DNA from: a virus
DNA: 64,000 nucleotides
IMG/VR virus record: IMGVR_UViG_3300021197_001596
Span: 1 to 64,000 of that record
Strand: one strand, 5' to 3'
Shown in pieces: positions 44,078 through 51,230 of this stretch. The stretch's first letter is position 1. Each line of letters begins with the position of its first letter. Under the pieces are notes generated by a model that was not told where the DNA came from, ran no database searches, and saw only the letters and a list, made by a program, of their open reading frames with translations. A program made the translations under genes and the position numbers.

Positions 44078-46285
44078 TTAAGCCTGCAACTTGGCTTTTA
44101 AGGTATCTATTTGGTTTTGTTGTTCTTTTACAGTCTCTATTAATAATCCTATAACACCATTGTAATCTACAGCAAGATGTGATGAGGTATCATTTAATTC
44201 TTTTACTTCTGAAACAAGCGACGGCATTACTTTTTGTACGTCTTGTGCTATAATACCACCTGATTGTTTTCCGTTTCTAGCCCAGTTAAACGTTACACCA
44301 TCTAATTGTTTTATCTTTTCTATTGGATCTACAATGGTTTGTATGTTATTCTTTAATTTTTTGTCAGAAGCAACAGTTGTAGAAAAAGCAATAACGTCCC
44401 CGTCAACGTGTAATGTGCCATCTGCTAAAAGTTGCATTTCGTTATTACTGTTTACATACCAGTCAATTTTTGTATTTCCTGTAGTATCCCAAGCTGTTCT
44501 TGTGTTTGCAGCGTTTGGTAAAGCTGATAATGTAACATCACTTTTTAGTTTTGCAAGCGCAACCGCACTCGCTGCTATTTTTCCTTCTGTTACAGCTAAA
44601 TTACCAATCTTACCTGATGTTACAGCTGCTGTACCAATTTTACCTTCTGTTACTGCGCTAGTGTTTATCTGGCTAGTACCAACAGCGTTGTCTGCAATTA
44701 AAGGAGTTGTTATGGCATCATCAGCTATAAGAGCAGTTATTATAGCATCATCAGCAATTTTTCCAGATGTAATAATATCATCAGGAATCATATTAGCATC
44801 AAGCGTTCTAAACTCTACTTGGTTTGCGGCGGCATTTACAACAGCAATTTGATGAGCAGCACCTATTGAGCTAGCTGTATCACTTAAGCCTGTAAAAGTA
44901 GTTGCACCAACTTGTGAGGTATCAATCCATTTTAATCCTAAATGATTAGTGCCTGATTGATTATTCACATCTACTGCTAAAACTTTACCAGCGGTTCCCG
45001 TATTAACCGTCGTAAAGTTATCTACATTACTTACTTTAAAGCTGCTAAATTCTAATCCGTTTACAGCGGCGTTAACTTTTAATATATCACCAGCACTTGC
45101 TGTATACGAAGAAGGCGTGTCTGATAATGCTAAAAAGTTAGATGATCCTCCACCAGCCGCTGTCCAAGCTAAGTTACCGCCTGATAATGACAATACTTGC
45201 CCGTTAACACCTGTCGATGCTGACAATTTAGCCGCTGTTATAGCGCTGTTGTCTATATCTCCAGTACCTACAGTTGTTTTTGTTGCTAAAGCACCAGCAT
45301 CTGTAACATGAGACATTATATGTGTGTGATTAGCTAAAGCAAGCCTAGCAGCATTACGATCTGTAATAGATGTTTGCTTGTCTAAAAAAGCCGCTTCACC
45401 AAAAGTGAAATCAACATCAGTGCCGCCACCACCTAAACTAAATGTAACAACCTCGTTATTCCTACTTACACCATCAAGAAAATAATTGCTAGCGGAGTTA
45501 GCAGCCCATGTAAAACCAGTTGTGCCATCTGATGTTAATACATAGCCAGACGTAGGTGCGTTAGATATTTTTAGTTTTTCTTCTGTAATTGCTTCGGCTT
45601 TTACTTTTAATGTTGTAACAGCGTCTGTGTTTAATTCATTACTACCTATTGTATCTAAATAAGCAAGAGCTTTTAAAGAAGATGTATCTATGTCTGTTAA
45701 TGAAAGAGTGGAAGATAATTGTGTTACTATAGAGGAAACGCTTTCAAAAGCAGCGGATCCAAAAGTCATACTTTGATTAGCAGAACCGTTTACTTCAAAA
45801 GTAACAACATTGCCAGATCTTGTAACACCATTTAAAAAATAATTAGTATCAGCTATACTAGCAGCATTTACCCAAGAAAACGATCCATCACCGTCAGATG
45901 ACAATAGCTGCCCAGAGGTACCATTACCTGCTACGTTTAAATAATACGCAGTAATATCATTTTGAGCTACAACTTGAGATGTATTGAAAGATACATCATC
46001 TGCGGCAAAATCAGTTACAGCACTAAAAGCCGCCGTACCTAACGTCAACTCTTGATCATTAATACCGTTAACTACAAAAGTTACAATACCGGTAGTTTGA
46101 TCGGCTGTTATAGCGCTTAAATAATAATTAGTGTCTACAACACCATCGGATGCCAAGCTAATAAAATCTATTAAAGACCCAACTGAGTAATTTTTTGTTA
46201 TACTGCTATTTTGTGCATCTGACCCTATTAATATATCATCTCTAGATAAAACGAGGTCTCTATCGTATGTGGATATTCTTGCCAT
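44078..46285 (-). CDS. Tail fibre with C-terminal S74 autoprotease chaperone
   Basis: 735 residues. N-terminus (MARISTYDRDLVLSRDDILIG) is homologous to that of the 1600-residue fibre, then a series of similar beta-repeats (FLNGVTRSGNVVTFEVNG, FLDGVSRNNEVVTFSLGG), a run of near-identical short repeats (LIADDAI/IADDAI/SGKIA, about 510-580) and a C-terminal S74 domain from Ser640 (SDKKLKNNIQTIVDPIEKIK, then GGIIAQDVQKVMP). S74 domains cleave after a conserved serine and release the trimeric mature fibre. Together with the other fibre it probably decorates the tail. Confidence 0.85.
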   Translation of the reverse strand: MARISTYDRDLVLSRDDILIGSDAQNSSITKNYSVGSLIDFISLASDGVVDTNYYLSAITADQTTGIVTFVVNGINDQELTLGTAAFSAVTDFAADDVSFNTSQVVAQNDITAYYLNVAGNGTSGQLLSSDGDGSFSWVNAASIADTNYFLNGVTRSGNVVTFEVNGSANQSMTFGSAAFESVSSIVTQLSSTLSLTDIDTSSLKALAYLDTIGSNELNTDAVTTLKVKAEAITEEKLKISNAPTSGYVLTSDGTTGFTWAANSASNYFLDGVSRNNEVVTFSLGGGGTDVDFTFGEAAFLDKQTSITDRNAARLALANHTHIMSHVTDAGALATKTTVGTGDIDNSAITAAKLSASTGVNGQVLSLSGGNLAWTAAGGGSSNFLALSDTPSSYTASAGDILKVNAAVNGLEFSSFKVSNVDNFTTVNTGTAGKVLAVDVNNQSGTNHLGLKWIDTSQVGATTFTGLSDTASSIGAAHQIAVVNAAANQVEFRTLDANMIPDDIITSGKIADDAIITALIADDAITTPLIADNAVGTSQINTSAVTEGKIGTAAVTSGKIGNLAVTEGKIAASAVALAKLKSDVTLSALPNAANTRTAWDTTGNTKIDWYVNSNNEMQLLADGTLHVDGDVIAFSTTVASDKKLKNNIQTIVDPIEKIKQLDGVTFNWARNGKQSGGIIAQDVQKVMPSLVSEVKELNDTSSHLAVDYNGVIGLLIETVKEQQNQIDTLKAKLQA

Positions 46286-46524
46286 TATTTACGTTTTGTA
46301 TTGTTTGTAGATTTGGTTGCGCTCCGATTTGTTCGTACGCTCACAAAACGGTTTCTATTATGGTCATAGTCTAATCCTGTTAGATCTTTGCCATTCTTTT
46401 GTGCCTTACGGCGAAGTCTTTGATTTTCTGCTTTCATAGCTCGGCGCCGCGGGGTCATAGCTTCTTTTTTATCTCGCTCTGCCTTACGGCGCTTTGCATA
46501 TATTGAAAGTACTTGTTTGGCCAT
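46285..46524 (-). CDS. Small basic HNH-like remnant or HNH-related protein
   Basis: 79 residues, lysine/arginine-rich. The C-terminal half (GKDLTGLDYDHNRNRF, SVRTNRSATKS) recalls the core of phage HNH-type proteins (D-x-DH ... R-V-x-S-R-x-NRS), but the second histidine and second zinc loop are missing, so activity is doubtful. Possibly a degenerate or small virion-associated relative. Both ends are tight overlaps (1 base) with the fibre and the 250-residue protein. Confidence 0.5.
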   Translation of the reverse strand: MAKQVLSIYAKRRKAERDKKEAMTPRRRAMKAENQRLRRKAQKNGKDLTGLDYDHNRNRFVSVRTNRSATKSTNNTKRK

Positions 46525-47276
46525 TATTTTTTGCCTCTTTGCATTTTAAGACCCTTAACCCCTTTTTTCATCATAGGAGATTTCTTTTTAGAGCCATAAG
46601 ATTTAGCAGGTGATTTACCAGCTGTTTCCTTCTTTTTAAGATCAGCAGTACTTGCAGATGGCTTACCTGAAGTAGTTGTTCCTTTAGCTTTAATTTGAGA
46701 TGCTGTTTTTTCTTTTACGCCTAAAGCTCTTTTAGTAACCTTAGCACCTTTAGGAGCTGGCCCTTTTGCAACACCTTTTTTCTTTATTTTAGAAACAGAT
46801 GCTTCTTTTACAACTTTAGTACCGTCTGCTAGTGTACGAGTTCCTTTAGCGCCTGAAACGGTAGAGCTTACCATAGCACCTTTACTTCCCTTTGGGCCAG
46901 TGCCTTCCATTCTAGCATATACTTTTGTACCTACTCTACCGGCTCCTTGTCTTTTTGACATTGTAGTGCCAATTGGGGCTCTGCTTCCTTTTTCTACAGT
47001 TTCTGTAGTAATAATATTTTTACCACCCCCTCTTTTTTCGTAAGAACCTTTTTTCCCTCTTTTGATTGTTTCTTTTTTGGTATCTAATACTACATCTGCA
47101 TCTTTCATTACAGGTGATTTTGATTTAGATCCGTAGCTTTTAGCTGGAGATTCTTTCTTAGCTGTCTCAGGAGCGGCTAGTATTTTTTCTTTTAGTTGTT
47201 GAGGTAAGTTAGCTTGCTTACCTACTAAAGCCTTCATCATTGGAGTTTTGGGCTTCATTTTAAATGGTGATGCCAT
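46524..47276 (-). CDS. Lys/Ser/Gly-rich basic protein with repeated SPxxK tags
   Basis: 250 residues, about a quarter lysine plus arginine, with low-complexity Gly/Ser/Thr linkers. It carries SPFKMK (3-8), TPMMKA (11-16), SPAKSYGSK (43-51), SPVMKD (54-59), SPAKSYGSK (222-230) and SPMMKK (233-238), so a motif block is duplicated near both ends. This composition resembles histone-H1-like or DNA-condensing tails. Being first in a late gene block and rich in tags, it may be a virion protein condensing DNA or recruiting other basic proteins. Function is inferred only from composition. Confidence 0.6.
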   Translation of the reverse strand: MASPFKMKPKTPMMKALVGKQANLPQQLKEKILAAPETAKKESPAKSYGSKSKSPVMKDADVVLDTKKETIKRGKKGSYEKRGGGKNIITTETVEKGSRAPIGTTMSKRQGAGRVGTKVYARMEGTGPKGSKGAMVSSTVSGAKGTRTLADGTKVVKEASVSKIKKKGVAKGPAPKGAKVTKRALGVKEKTASQIKAKGTTTSGKPSASTADLKKKETAGKSPAKSYGSKKKSPMMKKGVKGLKMQRGKK

Positions 47277-47346
47277 CGGTTGTTTTTTTTAAGATTAATC
47301 TAATTAGTTTACATGCATGTATTATAACTTGTTATATTACGTTGTA

Positions 47347-47523
47347 TTATTCTTTTTTAAGTGGTTTCATTTTATTATAAAGAGCTTGTGCTAATACAAC
47401 TTCGTCGGGATTACACCGGTCTAAGTTTTCAGTTAACGACTTAAATTCATTTGCCGTGTTTTTTGGGGCTGCGCAGCTTGCGGTCAGACTTGCCACAAGT
47501 GCACTCATTAGTAATGTTCTCAT
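47347..47523 (-). CDS. Small lipoprotein, candidate o-spanin
   Basis: 58 residues from MRTLLMSALVASLTASC; an upstream in-frame ATG at 47556 would extend it by 11 residues. The hydrophobic N-terminus ends in LTAS-Cys, a lipobox, so the mature protein would be anchored in the outer membrane. The short rest (ENLDRCNPDEV, ALYNKMKPLKKE) is polar. It overlaps the 67-residue gene in another frame. With the TM/coiled-coil protein at 47693-47932 it resembles a two-component spanin pair that joins inner and outer membranes during lysis. Spanin role is inference. Confidence 0.6.
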   Translation of the reverse strand: MRTLLMSALVASLTASCAAPKNTANEFKSLTENLDRCNPDEVVLAQALYNKMKPLKKE

Positions 47524-47650
47524 AAGGTTTGTTTGTTTGTGCGATATGTATTTCAATAAGCGCGTTAGTTAGTGCGTCGATACTCTTACGTATCTCCTTT
47601 AATTCGTTACGTATACCGTTACTTTTTACGTTAATTGTTTCTTTGCTCAT
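47447..47650 (-). CDS. Small charged protein, unknown
   Basis: 67 residues. N-terminal half is an amphipathic helix (LKEIRKSIDALTNALIEIHIAQ) and the C-terminal half has CTCG and a basic tail (RKLRSPKKHGK, with a SPKK tag-like element). It overlaps the lipoprotein gene in a different frame. No recognised family. Weak support: open frame, position, and coding-like composition. Confidence 0.5.
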   Translation of the reverse strand: MSKETINVKSNGIRNELKEIRKSIDALTNALIEIHIAQTNKPYENITNECTCGKSDRKLRSPKKHGK

Positions 47651-47692
47651 TATATTTAATTAAATTATGTACGTTACATTATATGATTCAGT

Positions 47693-47932
47693 TTACTTGC
47701 GTTTTGTAACTGCTTCAAGCAAACCTCTTTCATACTCTAGTTGTTTTTCAATTTCAAGTATACGCGTTTCAAGACGATCTATAATAATAATCTTTTCATC
47801 TAATCTGTCATGCACCAAATGTATTTCATCTTTAAGTGAAGTAAACTCAGAGAATATACCACCTGCCGTGAATACAGCGGTAACAAACATAATAACTATA
47901 GATAAGTTATTCTTTATAAATGAATCTTGCAT
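47693..47932 (-). CDS. TM + coiled-coil protein, candidate i-spanin
   Basis: 79 residues. A hydrophobic segment (about 10-29, SIVIMFVTAVFTAGGIF) is followed by a long charged coiled-coil helix (LKDEIHLVHDRLDEKIIIIDRLETRILEIEKQ, continuing to the C-terminus; several heptads). N-in/C-out topology with periplasmic coiled coil is the inner-membrane spanin design; the lipoprotein at 47347-47523 would be the outer-membrane partner. First gene of the left arm after the divergent promoter region. No other function is suggested by sequence. Confidence 0.6.
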   Translation of the reverse strand: MQDSFIKNNLSIVIMFVTAVFTAGGIFSEFTSLKDEIHLVHDRLDEKIIIIDRLETRILEIEKQLEYERGLLEAVTKRK

Positions 47933-48055
47933 ACTTATATGATTACATGCTATTTAAAGAAATCAAAAGTGCGACGTTAGCCTACTACATATATAATATT
48001 AATACCCTATTGTCACATAAATGGGATACTTAATTTTCTAGTAAGAAATATAGAG

Positions 48056-48079
48056 GTAACGTATTACACGTAACGTATT
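48056..48079. repeat. Direct repeat GTAACGTATT x2
   Basis: Two identical 10-mers 14 bases apart (separator ACAC) in the divergent promoter region. Near-helical spacing suggests a dimer-binding operator; no regulator has been matched to it. Confidence 0.5.
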
Positions 48080-48176
48080 GGCAACCAGCCCCTTACACTA
48101 AACTGTTTATTTTACCCCACCCCCGTTACATTTATAACACATTGTTGATTTTTTTTAGCTTTTTAATTTTAGTTTT

Positions 48177-48216
48177 TTACGTGCAAAACACGAACTAATT
48201 TGGATAATCTAGTTAG
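48177..48216 (+). promoter_or_regulatory. Early repeat element copy 1 (TTAC-N8-CACGA-N7-TGGATAAT)
   Basis: TTAC at 48177, CACGA at 48189-48193, TGGATAAT at 48201-48208. Unlike copies 2-5 it is not followed by an ATG within 40 bases; copy 2 lies 78 bases downstream, so the two form a tandem at the head of the early arm. The region between them contains the palindrome at 48231-48249. Confidence 0.7.
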
Positions 48217-48230
48217 GCTCCGACTTCAAT

Positions 48231-48249
48231 TATACATTTTTAATGTATA
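48231..48249. promoter_or_regulatory. Perfect 8-bp palindrome, possible operator or hairpin
   Basis: TATACATT-TTT-AATGTATA, a perfect 8-bp stem with a 3-base loop, located between early element copies 1 and 2. As DNA it could bind a dimeric repressor; as RNA it would fold into a hairpin. Confidence 0.5.
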
Positions 48250-48254
48250 GCAAA

Positions 48255-48294
48255 TTACAAAGCTAGCACGATCCATTTTGGATAATATATATGT
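48255..48294 (+). promoter_or_regulatory. Early repeat element copy 2
   Basis: TTAC at 48255, CACGA at 48267-48271, TGGATAAT at 48279-48286, followed by ATATATATG and an A-rich leader to the ATG of the first early gene (48314), 35 bases after the TGG. The identical spacing in all six copies argues for one recognition factor. Confidence 0.75.
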
Positions 48295-48313
48295 AACAAA
48301 TAAAGAAACAATT

Positions 48314-48526
48314 ATGAATGTTAGATTAGAAATAGTAAAAGAATTAGCAAAGTTTAGAGAAAGAACATCTTTTTATATAGAAGATTATTGGGGAAGTAAG
48401 AAGCAAATAGAAAATGAAATTAAGATCATTAATGAATTAGATAAGATTGTTAACTTAGATAATGAAATGAAATACAATGAAACTATTGTAGAATGGTATG
48501 AAAGAATGCTAAAATTTACAAAGTAA
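48314..48526 (+). CDS. Early small protein 1, unknown
   Basis: 70 residues from MNVRLEIVKELAKF. An upstream in-frame TTG start is rejected because it falls in the early repeat element. Mostly helical and charged (RERTSFYIEDYWGSKKQ, IINELDKIVNLDNEM). It follows repeat element copy 2 and its last codons (LKFTK, stop) form the TTAC half of copy 3. Typical of tiny early host-takeover proteins, but no target is inferable. Confidence 0.65.
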   Translation: MNVRLEIVKELAKFRERTSFYIEDYWGSKKQIENEIKIINELDKIVNLDNEMKYNETIVEWYERMLKFTK

Positions 48527-48554
48527 ACACGACCTCAACTGGATAATATAAATG
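48516..48554 (+). promoter_or_regulatory. Early repeat element copy 3
   Basis: TTAC at 48516, CACGA at 48528-48532, TGGATAAT at 48540-48547, then ATAAATG. The upstream half overlaps the last codons of the preceding gene; the ATG of the next gene is at 48568, 28 bases after the TGG. Confidence 0.75.
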
Positions 48555-48567
48555 AAAATAAACACAC

Positions 48568-48717
48568 ATGAAATTTACTAGACTAGAACTCGAACTGATG
48601 AGGTATGCAATGTACGACCTCCTCAACCAAGATGACAACCATGCTCAAACAAAATGTGAAGAGATCATACACAAAATTGATAAAGGTATTAACACACTGA
48701 GAGACAAAGCACAATAA
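48568..48717 (+). CDS. Early small protein 2, unknown
   Basis: 49 residues (MKFTRLELELMRYAMYDLL and onward), one predicted helix, acidic N-terminal half, KIDKGINTLRDKAQ at the end. Preceded by an A/C-rich leader from repeat element copy 3 and no Shine-Dalgarno sequence. Unrecognised; called because the frame is fully open between two promoter-like elements and composition matches neighbours. Confidence 0.55.
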   Translation: MKFTRLELELMRYAMYDLLNQDDNHAQTKCEEIIHKIDKGINTLRDKAQ

Positions 48718-48758
48718 CATCTACTAAAATTATACTAACAAACAAAATACACACTTTT

Positions 48759-48935
48759 ATGAATACTCAATTACAAAAGAAATTAGCAAGACAAGCCAAG
48801 CAAACTGAAAGACAAATGGGCTTCTATGGTATTGGTATGAAAGGCACAACAAGAATAACCTTTGCACGAAATGCACACTGGAACCATATTGACACAACTA
48901 AGATCTACTATGCACACACAAAGTTACAAGCTTAA
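48759..48935 (+). CDS. Early small protein 3, unknown
   Basis: 58 residues, basic at the start (LQKKLARQAKQTERQ), then GFYGIGMKGTTRITF and HWNHIDTTKIYYAHTK. No signal or TM segment. The end (KLQA, stop) overlaps the TTAC half of repeat copy 4. Unrecognised. Confidence 0.55.
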   Translation: MNTQLQKKLARQAKQTERQMGFYGIGMKGTTRITFARNAHWNHIDTTKIYYAHTKLQA

Positions 48936-48962
48936 TACGATCTTAAATGGATAATATAAATG
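48924..48962 (+). promoter_or_regulatory. Early repeat element copy 4
   Basis: TTAC at 48924, TACGA at 48936-48940 (one base off the CACGA consensus), TGGATAAT at 48948-48955, then ATAAATG. The next ATG is at 48977, 29 bases after the TGG, in an A-rich leader. Confidence 0.75.
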
Positions 48963-48976
48963 TAAAACAAACACAA

Positions 48977-49144
48977 ATGAAAGCAATACAACTAACACAA
49001 CAACAAATTGACACAATTTACTTCACGGCTAAAAACTTTATCAAACACACAGCAAATGTAGATTCAATGTTTGAGTTAGATGAACAACAAAAAATAGACT
49101 ACAAAAATGAATTACTAATCTTAGAAATATTTTCAAAATTATGA
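48977..49144 (+). CDS. Early small protein 4, unknown
   Basis: 55 residues from MKAIQLTQQQIDTIYF; an in-frame start at 48947 would fall inside repeat copy 4 and is not used. Acidic, helical. Its stop overlaps the next ATG (ATGA). Unrecognised. Confidence 0.55.
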   Translation: MKAIQLTQQQIDTIYFTAKNFIKHTANVDSMFELDEQQKIDYKNELLILEIFSKL

Positions 49145-49281
49145 ATACATCACACACAAATTTAATGGACTGGGTCAACACGCTTGACATTCCATGCGAA
49201 GAAAAAATAAACAGAATATACAAATATTATGATTGGCCACTGAGCTATACCGAAACAAAAAAATATTTAATCAATAACTAA
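49141..49281 (+). CDS. Early small protein 5, unknown
   Basis: 46 residues (MNTSHTNLMDWVNTLDIP, then EKINRIYKYYDWPLSY). Starts in an ATGA overlap with the previous gene, so probably translationally coupled. Single cysteine; no motif recognised. Confidence 0.5.
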   Translation: MNTSHTNLMDWVNTLDIPCEEKINRIYKYYDWPLSYTETKKYLINN

Positions 49282-49293
49282 TACTATACACAA

Positions 49294-49638
49294 ATGCATA
49301 TCAAAAGAAATAAATTCAACGAACTAATTGTAAAACAAGTAATGGCTGGTGAAATGCCCGGCTATCACAACTCAAAAAACGGTAACAAATGCTGGTCACT
49401 ATATAAAGGTAATAAACGTATCTATGGCGAGCACGACCTCGACGACCCTCGCGTCACACTGATATTACACCGACCACATTCATCTACACACATCACACTT
49501 GAATGTGACTATATTGAAGTTGCTGAGTACATTACAAATCACGAAATGAATTTTGATAGCTTTGTAAAACAAGATAAATCATTAGCCGAGTACCTAACCA
49601 GTGACGAAGGCGCTTGGGGTAGACAAGACTCATTCTAA
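49294..49638 (+). CDS. Early protein 6, unknown
   Basis: 114 residues, the largest of this block. Basic N-terminus (MHIKRNKFNELIVKQVMAG), then GNKCWSLYKGNKRIYGEHDLDD, a histidine- and threonine-rich strand (RPHSSTHITLECDYIE) and an acidic C-terminus (SLAEYLTSDEGAWG). Possibly alpha/beta. No catalytic motif recognised. Confidence 0.6.
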   Translation: MHIKRNKFNELIVKQVMAGEMPGYHNSKNGNKCWSLYKGNKRIYGEHDLDDPRVTLILHRPHSSTHITLECDYIEVAEYITNHEMNFDSFVKQDKSLAEYLTSDEGAWGRQDSF

Positions 49639-49650
49639 AACAATATAAAT

Positions 49651-49827
49651 ATGATAGATACAAGACCAAACCCATTAATTAGACAATACCACGATAAGCT
49701 ACAAGACACAGTAGACTTTATTGATGAGCTCGTTGAGCTTGGCGTTAACTATGAATTCTTTATGAATGCACAGATAAGCCACAAAAACTTAAAGAAAATT
49801 AAAAAATTATTAGAACAAATAGGATAA
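49651..49827 (+). CDS. Early small protein 7, unknown
   Basis: 58 residues: NPLIRQYHDKLQDTVDFIDELVELGVN then NLKKIKKLLEQIG. Two helices with acidic surface. Preceded by a 12-base gap. Unrecognised. Confidence 0.5.
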   Translation: MIDTRPNPLIRQYHDKLQDTVDFIDELVELGVNYEFFMNAQISHKNLKKIKKLLEQIG

Positions 49828-49831
49828 CATT

Positions 49832-49951
49832 ATGAACCACTTAACCCTTTACACAGGAGAATTTTTTACAGGTATTTTATTAGCTATACCATTTATCATA
49901 ACCATTTTGCTATACGCAAATTACAAAGCAAACACGTTAATAAACGGATAA
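49832..49951 (+). CDS. Tiny membrane protein (39 residues)
   Basis: 39 residues with one strong TM segment (FFTGILLAIPFIITILLYA) and a short basic tail (YKANTLING). The codons for the tail are the TTAC and CACGT parts of repeat copy 5, so gene and element overlap. Could be an inner-membrane early protein (superinfection exclusion, holin-like or toxin-like); no evidence for a specific role. Confidence 0.55.
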   Translation: MNHLTLYTGEFFTGILLAIPFIITILLYANYKANTLING

Positions 49952-49959
49952 TAAATACG
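49921..49959 (+). promoter_or_regulatory. Early repeat element copy 5
   Basis: TTAC at 49921, CACGT at 49933-49937 and CGGATAAT at 49945-49952, with the same 8- and 7-base spacers as copies 1-4. It overlaps the 3' end of the tiny membrane-protein gene; the next ATG (49983) follows 38 bases after the CGG. Confidence 0.7.
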
Positions 49960-49982
49960 AATAACAATTAAAATTAAATATT

Positions 49983-50219
49983 ATGAACACAAACACACAA
50001 CTAAACAACTACATTCAAATGCGTCAAACTGTAACGCGAATTGAAAAACTAATGGGTGGCGACTGGGATGTACGCTATTGCCTTGAAAAAATTGTACCCA
50101 TCTTATGGGCTGATGGTTTTGAAACCGAAGACATTCAAAATTATATAACTGTAAAGCTATCTGAATGTATTGATAAGCTAGAAGATGAAAAAGAAATTAT
50201 AACAACAAACAACCAATAA
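49983..50219 (+). CDS. Early protein 8, unknown
   Basis: 78 residues: mostly helical, with MRQTVTRIEKLMGGDWDVRYCLE and acidic end (LEDEKEIITTNNQ). Starts downstream of repeat copy 5 and ends one base before the next gene. Unrecognised. Confidence 0.6.
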   Translation: MNTNTQLNNYIQMRQTVTRIEKLMGGDWDVRYCLEKIVPILWADGFETEDIQNYITVKLSECIDKLEDEKEIITTNNQ

Positions 50220-50220
50220 A

Positions 50221-50418
50221 ATGCAATTAGACAGATACAAACAAAACCTAAAAATAATTGGCAATGACGTATATTCTTACGATACACACGTTGCAGAAAT
50301 TAAAGATAATAAACTATACAGAATGAACTGGCATGTACCAGGTGTAGGATCGTACAGCGTAACAACTACAAAGCATATTAATTATGTAGCTAACGAACTT
50401 AATCTTGAAATAGCATGA
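50221..50418 (+). CDS. Early small protein 9, unknown, possibly conserved
   Basis: 65 residues. Beta-rich: IIGNDVYSYDTHVAEIKDN, then VPGVGSYSVTTTKHINYVANEL, which I recall loosely from small early proteins of other phages. Stop overlaps the next ATG (ATGA). No known function. Confidence 0.55.
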   Translation: MQLDRYKQNLKIIGNDVYSYDTHVAEIKDNKLYRMNWHVPGVGSYSVTTTKHINYVANELNLEIA

Positions 50419-50537
50419 CCGAGTGTAGCTATTGTAACGAACCGCTCGACGAACTTGAGCAATTATTTGCGGATAAGTATGTACACGAAATACCACTCTG
50501 TGCACAATGTATACAAATACAATATGAATTATTATGA
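50415..50537 (+). CDS. Tiny zinc-ribbon protein
   Basis: 40 residues. Cys4, Cys7, Cys29 and Cys32 (C-x2-C ... C-x2-C in CSYC and CAQC) form a complete four-cysteine zinc site. ATGA overlaps at both ends. Zinc-ribbon micro-proteins can bind nucleic acid or host polymerase; a host-modifying role is conjecture. Confidence 0.6.
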   Translation: MTECSYCNEPLDELEQLFADKYVHEIPLCAQCIQIQYELL

Positions 50538-50737
50538 TGAACACATGGATATTTTATGGTAACGACCATAACGGAATTAAAACAATACATTTTATTAAGG
50601 AATGTAAACGCCCTCAGGCTACTAAAGAATACAAAGAAATGATGTTTTTATTAGAAAACTATACTTATTACACAACAGGGTATATGACTAGTAAAGCATG
50701 GAATAAAGAAAACCAATATATAAAAGTAATACAATGA
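50534..50737 (+). CDS. Early small protein 10, unknown
   Basis: 67 residues: WIFYGNDHNGIKTIHFIKECKRPQ then YKEMMFLLENYTYYTTGY. Alpha/beta by eye. Starts ATGATG within the previous stop. Unrecognised. Confidence 0.5.
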   Translation: MMNTWIFYGNDHNGIKTIHFIKECKRPQATKEYKEMMFLLENYTYYTTGYMTSKAWNKENQYIKVIQ

Positions 50738-50913
50738 GCACACTAATTGAAAACATATCGTCACACCTCATTGAAGAAATTGATGAGCATATCGATAACG
50801 TTATACACTGGCAACTTGATGAAAGCGAGCTTGACGGCGATGACTTCCATGAATTAGAATTAAAAGTAAAACAACAAATATTATTTACATTAATTAAAAA
50901 AGTAACAAAATGA
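50734..50913 (+). CDS. Early small acidic protein 11, unknown
   Basis: 59 residues, acidic with a histidine-rich middle (EEIDEHIDNVIHWQLDESELDG). ATGA overlaps with both neighbours. Small acidic early proteins often bind host proteins or mimic DNA; no specific evidence here. Confidence 0.55.
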   Translation: MSTLIENISSHLIEEIDEHIDNVIHWQLDESELDGDDFHELELKVKQQILFTLIKKVTK

Positions 50914-51230
50914 ATAACATATACACACAACTGGCAAACATACTTAAAGTAGCTGAATTTACAGAAGATTACACACCAAGCGCTGACTTACAAATTAGCG
51001 AGTACATGACCGCTGATAGTTACGACGTACACGTCATGACTAATGACCATATACATATGCAATGGGATATGGATGTGTTTTATTATCAACCAAACTTTAC
51101 TGATATTATTGATCGCATTAAAGAATTAGATAGCGATGCTATTGTATACGTAAGCGATCTTGAAACATACTTACCAGAGTATGAAGTACAAGATTATATT
51201 GAACAACATAAAGACGAAGAAGATGACTAA
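50910..51230 (+). CDS. Early acidic protein 12, unknown
   Basis: 106 residues, about 25 percent Asp+Glu, tyrosine-rich (MTADSYDVHVMTNDHIHMQW, then DSDAIVYVSDLETYLPEYE). A highly acidic aromatic surface could mimic DNA, as phage anti-restriction or anti-CRISPR proteins do. That is speculative; no family match. It is the largest of the acidic early proteins here. Confidence 0.6.
   Translation: MNNIYTQLANILKVAEFTEDYTPSADLQISEYMTADSYDVHVMTNDHIHMQWDMDVFYYQPNFTDIIDRIKELDSDAIVYVSDLETYLPEYEVQDYIEQHKDEEDD

Larger units (their letters stand above)
47933..48313. promoter_or_regulatory. Divergent promoter region between the two transcription arms
   Basis: 381 bases without a gene separate the leftward late arm from the rightward early arm. 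It holds: a direct repeat GTAACGTATT at 48056-48065 and 48070-48079 (14-base period); a T-rich tract at about 48149-48180; two copies of the early element TTAC-N8-CACGA-N7-TGGATAAT (48177 and 48255); a perfect palindrome TATACATT-TTT-AATGTATA at 48231-48249; and, on the minus strand, a weak GTGACA ... TATATG that could serve as a leftward promoter. No coding frame with support lies here. Confidence 0.7.

Noticed and set aside
46285-46524. Active HNH endonuclease
   Set aside because: Only the DH-N-R-like end is present; the second histidine and zinc ligands are missing, so I list it only as HNH-related.
48278-48313. Peptide beginning at a TTG (reads MDNIY...) upstream of early protein 1; similar MDNIN start at 48947
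   Set aside because: These starts lie in the repeat element itself (TGGATAATATA). The repetition comes from the DNA element, not from leader peptides; ATGs 30 or more bases downstream are better.
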